DNA from: Pseudomonadota bacterium | GTDB taxonomy: Bacteria > Desulfobacterota > Desulfobulbia > Desulfobulbales > SURF-16 | Length of the DNA: 40,036 nt | Assembly: GCA_018816555.1 (NCBI GenBank) | Contig: JAHIVT010000024.1 | Span: 1 to 40,036, forward strand | Direction of reading: 5' to 3' | In this document: positions 1 through 7,576 of the stretch, one piece after another | How the letters are laid out: every line of letters starts with the position of its first letter | Numbering within the stretch: the stretch's first letter is position 1 | The notes under the pieces: model-generated | Database searches by the model: none | Seen by the model: only the letters and a program-made list of their open reading frames with translations | Told to the model about the DNA's origin: nothing | Translations under genes and position numbers: made by a program

Positions 1-288
1 CAGGGCCTCCTTGACCACTTCCCGGGGATGGACCGTGGCGGAATTCACCGAGCCCCGGAACATCTCCACCCAGGCCAGCACCCGGTGCTTGCTGTCCAGA
101 AACAGACAGGCGAACATCTCGCACTCGTTGCCGCTGAGTTTGGCGGAAATCGCCAATTTGGCCATATCCGGCGATCTGATGAACACACCTCGCCTGAGCT
201 GATGGCTGTTGAGCCGCCGGGCCTCGATGAGTACCGCGTCTTTGGGAGCGGGGAGATAAGACCCGCTCTGGTCTTGGATAAAAAGCAT
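1..288 (-). CDS. radC: RadC-like JAB-domain protein, N-terminal part (runs off window)
   Basis: Ninety-six codons are open from an ATG at 288 down to the window edge, so only the N-terminal part is present. The stretch LDSKHRVLAWVEMFRGSVN followed by HPREVVKEAL matches the region of RadC-family JAB/MPN proteins just before the metal-binding HxHPSG motif, which would lie outside the window. The start has a strong ribosome binding site (AGGAGG, 7 nt spacing). RadC proteins of this short type are common on phages and conjugative elements; despite the name their role in DNA repair is unproven. It is the last visible gene of a minus-strand module of DNA-processing genes and has its own structured leader. 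The family call is secure; the function is not. Confidence 0.88.
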   Translation of the reverse strand, partial: MLFIQDQSGSYLPAPKDAVLIEARRLNSHQLRRGVFIRSPDMAKLAISAKLSGNECEMFACLFLDSKHRVLAWVEMFRGSVNSATVHPREVVKEAL

Positions 289-355
289 GTCGTGCCTCCT
301 TGGTTGAAAAAGAAAAGGGGCACGACACCCCGAGGGGCGTGGTGCCCCCGTGGGG
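289..355 (-). promoter_or_regulatory. Structured leader of radC (copy 1 of the leader family)
   Basis: In mRNA sense a G/C-rich hairpin (328-355) is followed by a strand at 319-327 reading UGUCGUGCC. That strand is perfectly complementary over 9 nt to the end of the Shine-Dalgarno and the bases before the start codon (GGCACGACA, 288-296). The same strand can instead pair 7 nt (GGGGCAC/GUGCCCC) with the 5' side of the hairpin. The two pairings exclude each other, which suggests a translational switch. The element resembles what I recall as the published radC RNA motif, found upstream of such genes; identity was not verified. Confidence 0.7.
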
Positions 356-381
356 AAAAAGGTTGTTTGTCCTCGAATTGA

Positions 382-657
382 TTACTCAACTTCATGTCTC
401 TGGGTGAGCAGGGCCGCACCGGCAATGTAGTCTTCCGGCAAGCCTCCTGCCTGATGCAGCAGTACGGTGGCAAAAATGTTGACGCGGTGCGGCTTGAACT
501 TGCCTTCCTCGTCAATCCACATGATGCGGCCGTCCAGAAGGAAAACCGCCTGCAGCAGAGAGCAGCTCAAAAACGAGTGCATTTCATCCAGGGTGAACCT
601 TGCCCCCTTGGCGGAGACCTCGGTCCTTTTTCCATCGGGTGTTATGAGTATTGCCAT
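382..657 (-). CDS. DUF3846-like small protein
   Basis: This encodes 91 residues. ATG at 657 is chosen because it has TAAGGAG 7 nt upstream; a longer frame would read through the leader hairpin. The N-terminus MAILITPDGKRTEV, the central LLDGRIMWIDEEGKFKPHRVN and the end DYIAGAALL resemble DUF3846 proteins, small proteins of unknown function found on phages and plasmids. The pattern of a 'DG..W.DEEGK' strand followed by 'D.I.G.ALL' is the basis for the call. It sits between the helicase and radC on the same strand, each with a leader of the same type. No catalytic residues are evident. The assignment is tentative; the coding status is well supported by start site and spacing. Confidence 0.7.
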   Translation of the reverse strand: MAILITPDGKRTEVSAKGARFTLDEMHSFLSCSLLQAVFLLDGRIMWIDEEGKFKPHRVNIFATVLLHQAGGLPEDYIAGAALLTQRHEVE

Positions 658-717
658 GTCTGACTCCTTAAATGAAAAGGGGCACGACACCCCGAGGGGC
701 ATGGTGCCCCTGTGGGG
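658..717 (-). promoter_or_regulatory. Structured leader of the DUF3846-like gene (copy 2)
   Basis: It is almost identical to copy 1 over about 45 bases (671-720 versus 311-360). The hairpin lies at 690-717 and the same GGCACGACA strand (plus-strand reading) at 681-689. The hairpin strand GGGGCAC can pair with GUGCCCC as in copy 1. The gene's own start region (GUCAGACAUG) matches the middle strand over only about 4 nt, so the start-sequestering arm seen in other copies is weak or lost here. Confidence 0.6.
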
Positions 718-731
718 AAAGGGTATGCTGG

Positions 732-3038
732 TTATGCCGCGTCCCGTACCTCGGCCAGCACGAAATGGCTGACATTGGCCGGCCGGTAGATCCGGATCGG
801 TTTGTTGTTGATCTGGCCACGGCCCTGACGGTCGTAGCTGCCGATCCTGCGGCCGTTCCAGTACACATCCCCGAAACGGAGCATGAACCTGTTGCCGGCC
901 ACATAGGCCACGGCGTTTTCGCCACGGACATAGACCCGGCCGCGGATGATCAGTTCATGACTGATCTGTGCGGTCAAGCCCTCTTCCGTGGTCATGGTTG
1001 TGGTGGTTGTTATGGTGGTTTGTTCATCGGTGCTGATGCCCTGCTCGTCATCGATGGCCAGCATGGTGGTCAGCTCCCGCTGCCGGTAGCTGTTCCAGGC
1101 CGCGTTGACATCGGTCGCCGTCTTGCGGCCGGTCAATGCCTTGGCCAGCTCAAATACCATGCTGTTTTCCGATTCGGACAGCGCCGCCAGACCCTGGTCG
1201 GATAACTCCCCTTCCACGGCCAGCGATGTCTCCATCTTCTGGGCCATGAGGGCCAGAGCCCTGTCCTGCATGGTTTCGCTATAGGCCATGAAAAAGACCC
1301 GCACCGGCAGATGCTGACCGATCCGCCAGGAACGGCGGCTGGCCTGCCGCAGGGTGAACACCGAATAGCCGCACTGAAAGAAGATGATGGTCGGAAAATC
1401 CAGCAAATCCAGCCCAGTTTTCACCAGGTTGGGATTGCAGAGCAGGCAGTCGTATTGACCTGTATCCAGGTTTTTGCGCAGCCACTCCTCCCGGTTTTCC
1501 GGCCTGACCGCATGCCCGCGCAGCACCAGCGGGGAAAAGCCATGTGCTTTCAGCTTCTCCTGCAGGGTGGGGAGCAGGTCGCGGCTGCCGGTATGTTCCA
1601 GAAAAACGGCAGCCTTGCGGCCCTCTTTGCGTTCGGCTGCCAGGATTTCCAGCAACCGCTTTTCCTTGGGCAGCAGATCGATATCAAGTGCCGGCGCCGA
1701 GGCAATGACCTCCTCGACCCCGTTGCGTTCAAGAGTCACCTGTTCGGGATAGCGGCAGCCGTCCGGATAGGCGAGCAGGCTCTGCAGCATCTTGCCGAGC
1801 AGACGCATATCGCCACGGGCCAATGCCTTCCTGGTCGCCTCGGTCAGGGTGTCCGCCAGTTGGTTGTAATGTTCACGGAGCTCAGCATGCATCGGCGTCG
1901 AGACGATGATCTCGTCATAGTCCGGCAGGGCCTCGCTCACATCGGTCAGCCGCACAAAGGCGGATCGTTCGAGCAGCAGGTCCGGCAGCAGCAGGGGCGA
2001 GATGCCCGGCGCTTCCTTGACGCGAGCCCGTCCCGATCTGCGGCCGATGCTGGCCTGGTTGAAGTCCCCGTCAAAGTCGTCGGCAGAGTATGTCCGCTGG
2101 ACAACCCCGTACCGTTCGGCAAAACCCAGGGTGCGGCCGTACTCGAAACCGCCTTGCACCATCTGCCGTGGAAACATGCGCCAGAGCAGAAAAAAGAGAT
2201 CCTTCGAGTAGCCGCCCATCAGGGTGCCGGTCAGGGCCAGGACCTTTTTCGAGCGGGCGATGAGACAAGACATCGCCTGGCCCTGGGCCGTGCCGCCGCC
2301 TTTGAGTTCGTGCACCTCGTCAAGGATCACCAGATCAAAAAAACCTGCCGGCAGATACCGCTTGATGAACTCGGCCTTGGCAAACCGCCGGTGCCGGGTG
2401 CCATCCGCCGACCACATCCTGGCCTGGCAATGTTCGCAGACCGGGGCCTGGTCGGTGCTCCGGTAGAGAACCGGGTGGCCGCAGTCCGGGCAGCATTCCG
2501 CGCCGAGCCGGGTGATGGTGCCGATTTTTCGTTGATAGTGGAGCTTGGCCCGCTCCTTGCCCAGAACCCACACCTCGGTGCCTGTCGGCTGAGTGGTTTC
2601 GAGCTTGCTGGCCAGCAGTATTCCCAGGTCGCGATCGTTGAGGTTGACGCAGGTGCAGGCCGGCAGGGTCACTTCCGCCTCCCTGATCCATTTCCTGACC
2701 AGATGGCCCGGACACTGAATCAGTATCCGTTTGGCCGGTTTCACATCGAGAGAGGCGATGGCCAGACTCATCAGAGTCTTGCCGGTGCCCATCTCGCCGA
2801 CCAGAAAAGCGCCGCGGTGGTCTTCCTTGTAAAGGGCCCTGGCTATCGGCAGAATGCCGCGCCTGGTCTGGGCCTCGAACGGCGGCCGCGTGAGGCGGGC
2901 AAGCCGCTTGCGGGCCTTTGCGTCCCAGTCGTCTTCAGCCTTGGGCCGGTAAACCGGGTTCATGTTTTTGATCACCTGGGATTTCAGTACCTCGCCCCAT
3001 TGATCGAGAAATTGCGCTAAGGCGATTTGTTGGGTCAT
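732..3038 (-). CDS. SNF2/DEAD-box-type helicase with inserted zinc ribbon
   Basis: This encodes 768 residues of a superfamily 2 helicase of the SNF2 group. Motif I is GEMGTGKT (81-88), motif II DEVH (240-243), motif III LTGT (269-272) and motif VI QASRRSWRIGQ (565-575), the last typical of SNF2/phage helicases. A CxxC...CxxC zinc ribbon (Cys183, 186, 201, 204) lies between motifs I and II. The C-terminal third carries a Thr-rich linker near residue 675 and then a small extra domain of unknown function. ATG at 3038 follows AAGGAGG at good spacing. Related proteins occur on integrative elements as DNA translocases or remodelers. The neighbouring Rad52-like, nuclease and SSB genes suggest a role in element replication or recombination. 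The substrate is unknown. Confidence 0.88.
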   Translation of the reverse strand: MTQQIALAQFLDQWGEVLKSQVIKNMNPVYRPKAEDDWDAKARKRLARLTRPPFEAQTRRGILPIARALYKEDHRGAFLVGEMGTGKTLMSLAIASLDVKPAKRILIQCPGHLVRKWIREAEVTLPACTCVNLNDRDLGILLASKLETTQPTGTEVWVLGKERAKLHYQRKIGTITRLGAECCPDCGHPVLYRSTDQAPVCEHCQARMWSADGTRHRRFAKAEFIKRYLPAGFFDLVILDEVHELKGGGTAQGQAMSCLIARSKKVLALTGTLMGGYSKDLFFLLWRMFPRQMVQGGFEYGRTLGFAERYGVVQRTYSADDFDGDFNQASIGRRSGRARVKEAPGISPLLLPDLLLERSAFVRLTDVSEALPDYDEIIVSTPMHAELREHYNQLADTLTEATRKALARGDMRLLGKMLQSLLAYPDGCRYPEQVTLERNGVEEVIASAPALDIDLLPKEKRLLEILAAERKEGRKAAVFLEHTGSRDLLPTLQEKLKAHGFSPLVLRGHAVRPENREEWLRKNLDTGQYDCLLCNPNLVKTGLDLLDFPTIIFFQCGYSVFTLRQASRRSWRIGQHLPVRVFFMAYSETMQDRALALMAQKMETSLAVEGELSDQGLAALSESENSMVFELAKALTGRKTATDVNAAWNSYRQRELTTMLAIDDEQGISTDEQTTITTTTTMTTEEGLTAQISHELIIRGRVYVRGENAVAYVAGNRFMLRFGDVYWNGRRIGSYDRQGRGQINNKPIRIYRPANVSHFVLAEVRDAA

Positions 3039-3107
3039 CGTTTGTCCTCCTTGGCAGGGAAGGCAAACGAGCCCCGCCAGGGGAATCGTGTTGCTTCCCC
3101 TGGTGGG
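3039..3107 (-). promoter_or_regulatory. Structured leader of the helicase gene (copy 3)
   Basis: A long hairpin lies at 3073-3107 (12 of 13 pairs by eye). The strand UCGUUUG (3064-3070) follows. It pairs perfectly over 7 nt with CAAACGA just before the start codon (3038-3044), or over about 13 pairs with one-base bulges with the hairpin's apical strand and loop (GGGAAGCAACACGA). Both alternatives cannot form together. Confidence 0.7.
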
Positions 3108-3120
3108 TTGATTGGTATGC

Positions 3121-3690
3121 TTATGTGAGATGTTGTTGTCTGATCCCTTCCAGGACCTGTTCCTCGAAATTTTCTTCCTCCCAGCTGATCAGCCACGCCT
3201 CCTGGAGTTGACTGTTGCCGAAGGAAAAGAGCTTCTCCGGATGCAGGATCTCGTCCCACAGCCAGTCCCGCCACGCGGGTTTCAACGGCATGGTGGTGCC
3301 ATTGTCCAGCCGCAGAAAGGCCCGCTCCTTGACAATGGCCAGATCCGGGCCGAAGACGACCGCGGACATGGCCGCCTCGGAAGATGAGTCAGTCCTGCCC
3401 GGAAAGTGCTCGGCGCTGATCATGATTTTGTTGACGATATCGCCGATCTTCTTGGCGCGGATAGCATGGACGGCGCCGTTTGACCGGCAGAGTTCGAACA
3501 CTGCATTGCCGGCGTCGGCAACCCGGCACAGGCCACCGCTGATAAAATGGGCCGAGGCCGCCTGGACGTGAGCCGGGCTGCCGATCAGGCTGAAAAGGAA
3601 TGATTGGGCTGTATCACCGGCAAGTCGCGCGATAAGCGCATCGCAATAGGTGATAAAGCCGTTGCTTTGGACTGTGAGATAGTCTTTCAT
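3121..3690 (-). CDS. Unknown protein of the DNA-processing module
   Basis: This encodes 189 residues from ATG at 3690, which has AAGGAGA upstream; the frame extends further but through the leader hairpin. I recognise no family. The protein is mixed alpha/beta in appearance and acidic toward its end (SWEEENFEEQVLEG), with no membrane segment, signal peptide or obvious metal motif; its few cysteines are not paired in CxxC form. It lies between the methyltransferase and the helicase with its own structured leader, so it belongs to the same regulated set. A role linked to the helicase is possible by position only. Confidence 0.65.
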   Translation of the reverse strand: MKDYLTVQSNGFITYCDALIARLAGDTAQSFLFSLIGSPAHVQAASAHFISGGLCRVADAGNAVFELCRSNGAVHAIRAKKIGDIVNKIMISAEHFPGRTDSSSEAAMSAVVFGPDLAIVKERAFLRLDNGTTMPLKPAWRDWLWDEILHPEKLFSFGNSQLQEAWLISWEEENFEEQVLEGIRQQHLT

Positions 3691-3752
3691 CGTGTCTCTC
3701 CTTATGATGACAAGGGGAGACACCCCAGGCGGGGAAGACTCCCCCGCATGGG
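3691..3752 (-). promoter_or_regulatory. Structured leader of the 189-residue unknown gene (copy 4)
   Basis: A hairpin lies at 3724-3752 (12 of 13 pairs). The next strand, GUGUCUC (3717-3723), is perfectly complementary over 7 nt to GAGACAC between Shine-Dalgarno and start (3692-3698). Its extension CUCCCC pairs 6 nt with GGGGAG in the hairpin's 5' strand. Confidence 0.68.
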
Positions 3753-3777
3753 TAATGTTTGAAAAAATTGTAATCGG

Positions 3778-4821
3778 TTATTGAATGGTCATCATTTCCG
3801 CCCGCATCATGTCAATGGCTTTGACCGTGGGCAGATACTGGTCCCGTGTCGTTATAATGGCCTCGCCCTTGGCGTTTTCACTGACGCTCTGCACCTTTTC
3901 GTTTTTGCGCACCACACCCTTGATGACCAGACGCCTGCCGTCCATCTCGATCTCGCCGTTCATGTACCCGCCGGCCAGCATGAGAGCCAGATGGCCGTTT
4001 TTGAGCGGGGCCAGGGGGCGGATCGAGTTGCACCGTCCGGGCACCAGGTCATTGCCGAGGAGATCTTTCAGCAGGCCCGATTTGCGGACCAGCGGAATGA
4101 CCTCAAGCGGGTCGATGCGCGTTGATTTGAAGGTGAGCATGGGGCTTTTCGGGGTTGGGATGATTACTTGCGCCGAACAGGCCGCAAGCTGGGGCATGCT
4201 TTTGAGGAACTCTTCCGGTTCCCAGCTGCTGAGCCGAGCCAGACTGCGTTCGGTTTCGGCGGACTGTCCTTTGTGGACAAGTGACCGCTTGCGGCCCAGA
4301 ACCACGCATTGTTTGAAGACCTGAAACTCTTCTGCCGGGAAGGCAAACACCTGCAGCATCTCGAAATGCCGCGCCAGAACAGCGGCACAGTATTTCAAGA
4401 CCGTGTACGGGATAACCAGCACGAGCCAGCCGTCCCGCTGCAGGGTTTCCTGGTAGCGCTTCAGAAAACGCGCTTCCAGACGTTCCGCCTTGCTGTCCGG
4501 AGCCATTTCATAATCATAGGGAGGATTCAGAAAGAGCAGACCGAAGGAGGCCATGGATATCCGCATCTCCACCAGGGCGTCGCCCCAGAGCAGCCGGGAT
4601 ATTCTGGTCCGTGCCTCGATGGCCCGCTGATGGTCGAGTTCGACCCCGTAAGTTATGGCGTTGGTCCCCGCTGCCAGCTTTGCCAGGGTTTTCCCCTCGC
4701 CGCAGCATGGGTCGAGTAGTCTGGCATCCTTATCGATATCGAGCAATTGTTTAAGCTGGCCGCACACACTCTCCGGTGTGGGATAAAAGCCGGCCTTTGC
4801 CTGTGAACCAAGTCTTGCCAT
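3778..4821 (-). CDS. SAM-dependent DNA methyltransferase, adenine type (DUF6094-like)
   Basis: This encodes 347 residues. LLDPCCGEGKTL is the SAM-binding motif I, and FLNPPYDYE is the catalytic (N/D)PP(Y/F) motif of N6-adenine (or N4-cytosine) methyltransferases, spaced as in type I/Eco57I-like enzymes and the DUF6094 family of mobile elements. The N-terminal FYPTPESV is also typical of such methyltransferases. ATG at 4821 is preferred: it follows the upstream gene's stop by 2 nt and uses the AGAGGTG inside that gene's end, so the two are translationally coupled. It is the only gene of the module without its own hairpin leader. No restriction endonuclease is adjacent, so it is probably an orphan or anti-restriction methylase. 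The target site is unknown. Confidence 0.82.
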   Translation of the reverse strand: MARLGSQAKAGFYPTPESVCGQLKQLLDIDKDARLLDPCCGEGKTLAKLAAGTNAITYGVELDHQRAIEARTRISRLLWGDALVEMRISMASFGLLFLNPPYDYEMAPDSKAERLEARFLKRYQETLQRDGWLVLVIPYTVLKYCAAVLARHFEMLQVFAFPAEEFQVFKQCVVLGRKRSLVHKGQSAETERSLARLSSWEPEEFLKSMPQLAACSAQVIIPTPKSPMLTFKSTRIDPLEVIPLVRKSGLLKDLLGNDLVPGRCNSIRPLAPLKNGHLALMLAGGYMNGEIEMDGRRLVIKGVVRKNEKVQSVSENAKGEAIITTRDQYLPTVKAIDMMRAEMMTIQ

Positions 4822-4823
4822 GG

Positions 4824-5186
4824 TTATGCACCTCTTTTTCTGATTGTGGTGACCGGTTTCTGCCAATTAGGGCAGATGCTCTCCAAGACTTCCACTGCCT
4901 CATTTCTTCCTCTATCAGGGAGGAGCAGCAGATTTTTGAGGGCCTCAAAAAGCAGAGGGGCGGCCTGGATGAGGCGGATGTTACTTCTGTCCCGCCGCTC
5001 CACGATCAGATCGCGCCGGTCGCCCTCTTCGTCCGAGATGTCGTAGCCATCAGGTCCCCATGTTTGTTGCTCGTGGCGGACCTCTTTAACGATGTAAGCG
5101 CCTTCCGTGTCCGGGTGAGACTCCACCGTCCAGGGTCCGGGGGTGATTTCGAATGCGATATTTTCATTTAACTGGTCATTTTTCAT
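4824..5186 (-). CDS. Phage-type small protein of unknown function
   Basis: This encodes 120 residues. The N-terminal 'TPGPWTVE' and the later 'NIRLIQAAPLLFEALKNLL' form a pattern common in small phage and plasmid proteins, where it usually reads TPGPW...ANARLIAAAPELLEAL. Their function is unknown. It is acidic (DISDEEGDRRD) and shows no membrane segment or signal peptide. ATG at 5186 has AAGGAAA upstream inside the sequence that the leader can pair. It is followed 2 nt later by the methyltransferase, so the leader at 5187-5248 probably controls both genes. Confidence 0.72.
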   Translation of the reverse strand: MKNDQLNENIAFEITPGPWTVESHPDTEGAYIVKEVRHEQQTWGPDGYDISDEEGDRRDLIVERRDRSNIRLIQAAPLLFEALKNLLLLPDRGRNEAVEVLESICPNWQKPVTTIRKRGA

Positions 5187-5248
5187 AGCGGTTTCCTTGC
5201 GAAAAGCCGGGGAAACCGCCCCTGCCGGGAAATGGTTTCCCCGGTGGG
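5187..5248 (-). promoter_or_regulatory. Structured leader of the 120-residue gene and methyltransferase (copy 5)
   Basis: The middle strand GCGGUUUCC (5211-5219) is perfectly complementary over 9 nt to the ribosome binding site region GGAAACCGC (5188-5196). Shifted by a few bases, GGUUUCCCC (5209-5217) is also perfectly complementary over 9 nt to GGGGAAACC (5234-5242) in the 5' strand and loop of the hairpin at 5220-5248. This copy shows the two competing pairings very clearly. Confidence 0.75.
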
Positions 5249-5289
5249 ATTATGGTTTATATAGTAAATCTGTGTTTGATCAGTGTCGG

Positions 5290-5688
5290 TCAGAACGGCA
5301 CGTCATCGGAAAATGGCGGTTCCTGGCCCTCTTTCGGCGGGGCCGGAACACTATCCGTCTTGTCGCCGCCGCCGAGCATTTTCATCTCACGGGCGATGAT
5401 TTCCGTGGTGAACCTGGTATTGCCATCCGCGTCTTCCCATTTTCTGGTCTGCAGGCGGCCTTCGAGATACACCCTGGACCCCTTGGCAAGATACTCGCCG
5501 CAGATTTCCGCCAGGCGGCCGAAGGCCACAACCCGGTGCCATTCCGTGGCTTCCTGCTGATTGCCCTCCGAATCTCTCCACCGTTCAGTGGTCGCAACCC
5601 TGAAGTTGGCAACAGCCATCTGGTTTTTGGTATAACGGGTTTCCACATCAGCGCCTAAATTGCCGATCAGCATGGTCTTGTTCAACAT
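5290..5688 (-). CDS. ssb: Single-stranded DNA-binding protein
   Basis: This encodes 132 residues of a bacterial SSB with one OB fold, starting [14 protein letters not shown] and containing [22 protein letters not shown] and [15 protein letters not shown]. It ends in the acidic tip DDVPF used to recruit partner proteins. The tail between OB fold and tip is short (about 25 residues), typical of SSBs on phages and conjugative elements rather than of a long chromosomal type. It would coat ssDNA during conjugal transfer or Rad52-like annealing; the neighbouring Rad52-like and nuclease genes support this. ATG at 5688 follows CAGGAGA. Confidence 0.95.
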   Translation of the reverse strand: MLNKTMLIGNLGADVETRYTKNQMAVANFRVATTERWRDSEGNQQEATEWHRVVAFGRLAEICGEYLAKGSRVYLEGRLQTRKWEDADGNTRFTTEIIAREMKMLGGGDKTDSVPAPPKEGQEPPFSDDVPF

Positions 5689-5758
5689 GGTATTTCTCCT
5701 GTAATTTGTGCCAGGGATGTATTCCCCACTATTGGGGAGTGTTTTCTCCCCGGCAGGG
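5689..5758 (-). promoter_or_regulatory. Divergent structured leader of ssb (copy 6)
   Basis: A G/C-rich hairpin lies at 5724-5758 (GGGGAG/CUCCCC with flanking CCC/GGG) in the same position as in the other leaders. I could not find the start-complementary strand seen in six other copies, so it shares shape but not evident switching capacity. Confidence 0.5.
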
Positions 5759-5780
5759 TGAATGGTCGTGAAAAGAAGGA

Positions 5781-6752
5781 TTATGCCGCCTTCTTGATTT
5801 CCAGAAAGGAATAGGCGCTAGTCTCCTGAAAGTCTGTCAGGGATTGGCCATACTCTTTGAGAAAATCGACAAGCCGGTCCGTGTCCAGTGTCTTTCTGGT
5901 GCGGGTTGCCTTCTGCAGCAATCTGCCATGGGCCTTGATCGGTCCGCGGGCTGAAACAATAGCCAGGAGATCCCTTTTACGAATGTCGATGTCCGTCTCC
6001 AGATTCTTCTGTTGCTTCTGCAACTCGGTAAGGATCTCGACGCTCTCGGTGAGTTCCCGGACTTCTTCAGCCTCGAATTTCGGGCAATCGGCCACAAAGG
6101 GGCAATAGCCGCACAAGGGGCTGACTTCCATGGCCGGGATTGCTGACGAGTCTGTCATGACATGCTGGTAATCGTTCCAGATGGTGCACGCCCGCTCGAG
6201 CAAACCTGCAAAAATGGTTGCCTGAGGCGTGTAGCCGTTGAACAGCGCCATGCCTGACGATCCGAAGTTGACCGCGAGTATTGCGCCTTTTTCCACGGTG
6301 TAGTCAGGATTGGCCGCGGCCAGCAGTCCCATCTGCAGGTAGAGCTGGGTTTCCCAGGAGCCATATGGTTCCGTCGGGATGGTTTCCGGTGATTTCACTT
6401 CCAGAACGGCCATGGTTTTCCTGACCTTGGAAGTAAAGACGAAATCGATGTGGGCCGTGACCGGGACATCACCTGCATAATGGACTTCCACCTGCCGCTC
6501 GAAATTGGTGAATCCGGCGGCGGTGAATGCTGCGGCGACAATTTCCTCAGCCATGTGGCCGCGCCGGAAACGAAGCAAAGTCACCAAATCGGCTTGCGGG
6601 GGATTGATTTTTGAAAGGATTGTTTTGCGTGGGCACGCCCCGATCTCGGATACGCCGAGATAGGTGGCACGGTCGCCAAGCGTTTCCACGGTGTGCTGAA
6701 TGGCCAACTGCTGAAGAGCGGCCTGCAGGGTGATCATGAACTGGTCTGACAT
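5781..6752 (-). CDS. Cas4/RecB-like PD-(D/E)XK nuclease with Fe-S cysteines
   Basis: This encodes 323 residues. A cysteine follows an early Ser-Glu (SEIGACPRK), and three more occur as [14 protein letters not shown], together the four-cysteine iron-sulfur pattern of Cas4/AddB-type nucleases. The PD-(D/E)XK core is visible as AHIDFVF followed by VLEVKS, with a downstream Q motif ([10 protein letters not shown]). The C-terminal quarter is a coiled-coil-like helix ([23 protein letters not shown] is broken by no proline) of unknown role. ATG at 6752 follows AAGGAGG. Together with the Rad52-like protein and SSB this resembles the exonuclease/annealase pairs used for recombination by phages and SXT-type elements. 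The polarity of the nuclease cannot be told. Confidence 0.85.
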   Translation of the reverse strand: MSDQFMITLQAALQQLAIQHTVETLGDRATYLGVSEIGACPRKTILSKINPPQADLVTLLRFRRGHMAEEIVAAAFTAAGFTNFERQVEVHYAGDVPVTAHIDFVFTSKVRKTMAVLEVKSPETIPTEPYGSWETQLYLQMGLLAAANPDYTVEKGAILAVNFGSSGMALFNGYTPQATIFAGLLERACTIWNDYQHVMTDSSAIPAMEVSPLCGYCPFVADCPKFEAEEVRELTESVEILTELQKQQKNLETDIDIRKRDLLAIVSARGPIKAHGRLLQKATRTRKTLDTDRLVDFLKEYGQSLTDFQETSAYSFLEIKKAA

Positions 6753-6834
6753 GGTATCCTCCTTGTGATGATTGATGGGGAGGATACACGGATTCCCGCC
6801 AGGGGAATGGTGTTCACTCCCTCTGGTCATTGGG
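6753..6834 (-). promoter_or_regulatory. Structured leader of the Cas4/RecB-like gene (copy 7)
   Basis: A hairpin lies at 6795-6834. The middle strand GUAUCCUCC (6779-6787) is perfectly complementary over 9 nt to GGAGGAUAC (6754-6762), which contains the Shine-Dalgarno itself. It can instead pair with about 10 of 12 bases of the hairpin's apical strand (GGGAGUGAACAC). Confidence 0.72.
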
Positions 6835-6837
6835 TGG

Positions 6838-6919
6838 TTGTTTCAGGCGGTTGAAACAGCTAGAGCCGTTCGAACCGTTTGATCGCTAGAACGTTGAAAC
6901 GCTTGATCGGTTTCAAAAC
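6838..6919 (-). repeat. Dense palindromic region after the Rad52-like gene
   Basis: About 80 bases between the stop of the Rad52-like gene and the next leader are packed with dyads. These are GTTTCA/TGAAAC (6840-6857), the 8-base palindrome GTTCGAAC (6868-6875) and TTGAAAC/GTTTCAA (6894-6916), with TTGATCG and CTAG repeated between them. It could be an mRNA-stabilising structure, a binding site or a weak terminator; no U-run follows on the minus strand. Confidence 0.5.
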
Positions 6920-7576
6920 CTACGCAGCTTTCATCCAGGTTTTCTCAGTTTTATCCCACTGGAAACCGGCGGCCTTGAGCAGTTCCTTCTTGTCGAACAG
7001 CCTGTCGCCGATGGCGACGATGACACCTTGACGGTCTTCAAAGGTGACGCCGGCAATCTTGGGCATGGCCGTGGCTGGTTTACCGCTCGTTTCAGCCGGT
7101 TTTTCGGCTGGTTGGCTTTTGTTGCCGGCTTGGGTATTGCCGGGATTCTTCTGATAGACTTTGATCAGCAGACCCTTGTAGGAGTCGCTGCCGATTGACA
7201 GAAGCGACATACATTTTTGAATGGCATCTGTAATCGAGCCCTTCTGGGCATCGCCGACATTGCCTTTGACAATCTGCATCTGGCCTTTCTGCGATCCTTT
7301 GCAGAACCATTCGCCGTCGACCTTGAGATAGAGTTTCACCTCGGCAACCGCCTGGCTGTCGAAGATCTCCTCCCTGGTCAGTTCGTACCGCCAGTTTTCC
7401 GGGCCAAGAAACTCGTTGACGCTGTCAAAGACATACTGAGGCCGGTAGCCGTATTTCACCTGGCCGATGACCTTGCCATCTTTGCCGGTCATTTTGATTT
7501 CCTGGACCGCCTCGATGCCGAAAGACCGTAATCTTTCGTTGATCAGATCGATCTTTTCCTTGAGTGTTGCTGCCAT
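6920..7576 (-). CDS. Rad52-family single-strand annealing protein
   Basis: This encodes 218 residues. The core GYRPQYVFDSVNEFLGPENW followed by 'GDAQKGSITDAIQKCMSLLSIG' is the signature of Rad52/22-type annealing proteins: the YVxG-like strand region and the GDA.K.A.TDA.KR.L...G helix. A Pro/Gln/Lys-rich linker follows, then a C-terminal segment ending KAAGFQWDKTEKTWMKA, seen at the end of several phage ssDNA-binding or single-strand proteins. It should anneal ssDNA in recombination, with the nuclease and SSB encoded just downstream. ATG at 7576 has AAAGGAGG and lies inside a perfect 13-nt complement of its own leader. It is the first gene of the minus-strand module in this window. Confidence 0.88.
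   Translation of the reverse strand: MAATLKEKIDLINERLRSFGIEAVQEIKMTGKDGKVIGQVKYGYRPQYVFDSVNEFLGPENWRYELTREEIFDSQAVAEVKLYLKVDGEWFCKGSQKGQMQIVKGNVGDAQKGSITDAIQKCMSLLSIGSDSYKGLLIKVYQKNPGNTQAGNKSQPAEKPAETSGKPATAMPKIAGVTFEDRQGVIVAIGDRLFDKKELLKAAGFQWDKTEKTWMKAA

Noticed and set aside
311-360. Leader hairpins read as plain Rho-independent terminators
   Set aside because: Only the radC and DUF3846 copies have a following U-run; the other copies do not, while complementarity to the start region is the shared feature. A terminator role in those two copies remains possible.
1311-3020. Long open frame (569 codons) on the plus strand opposite the helicase
   Set aside because: It mirrors the high-G/C helicase gene, has no recognisable protein pattern and no ribosome binding site; the minus-strand frame has complete helicase motifs.
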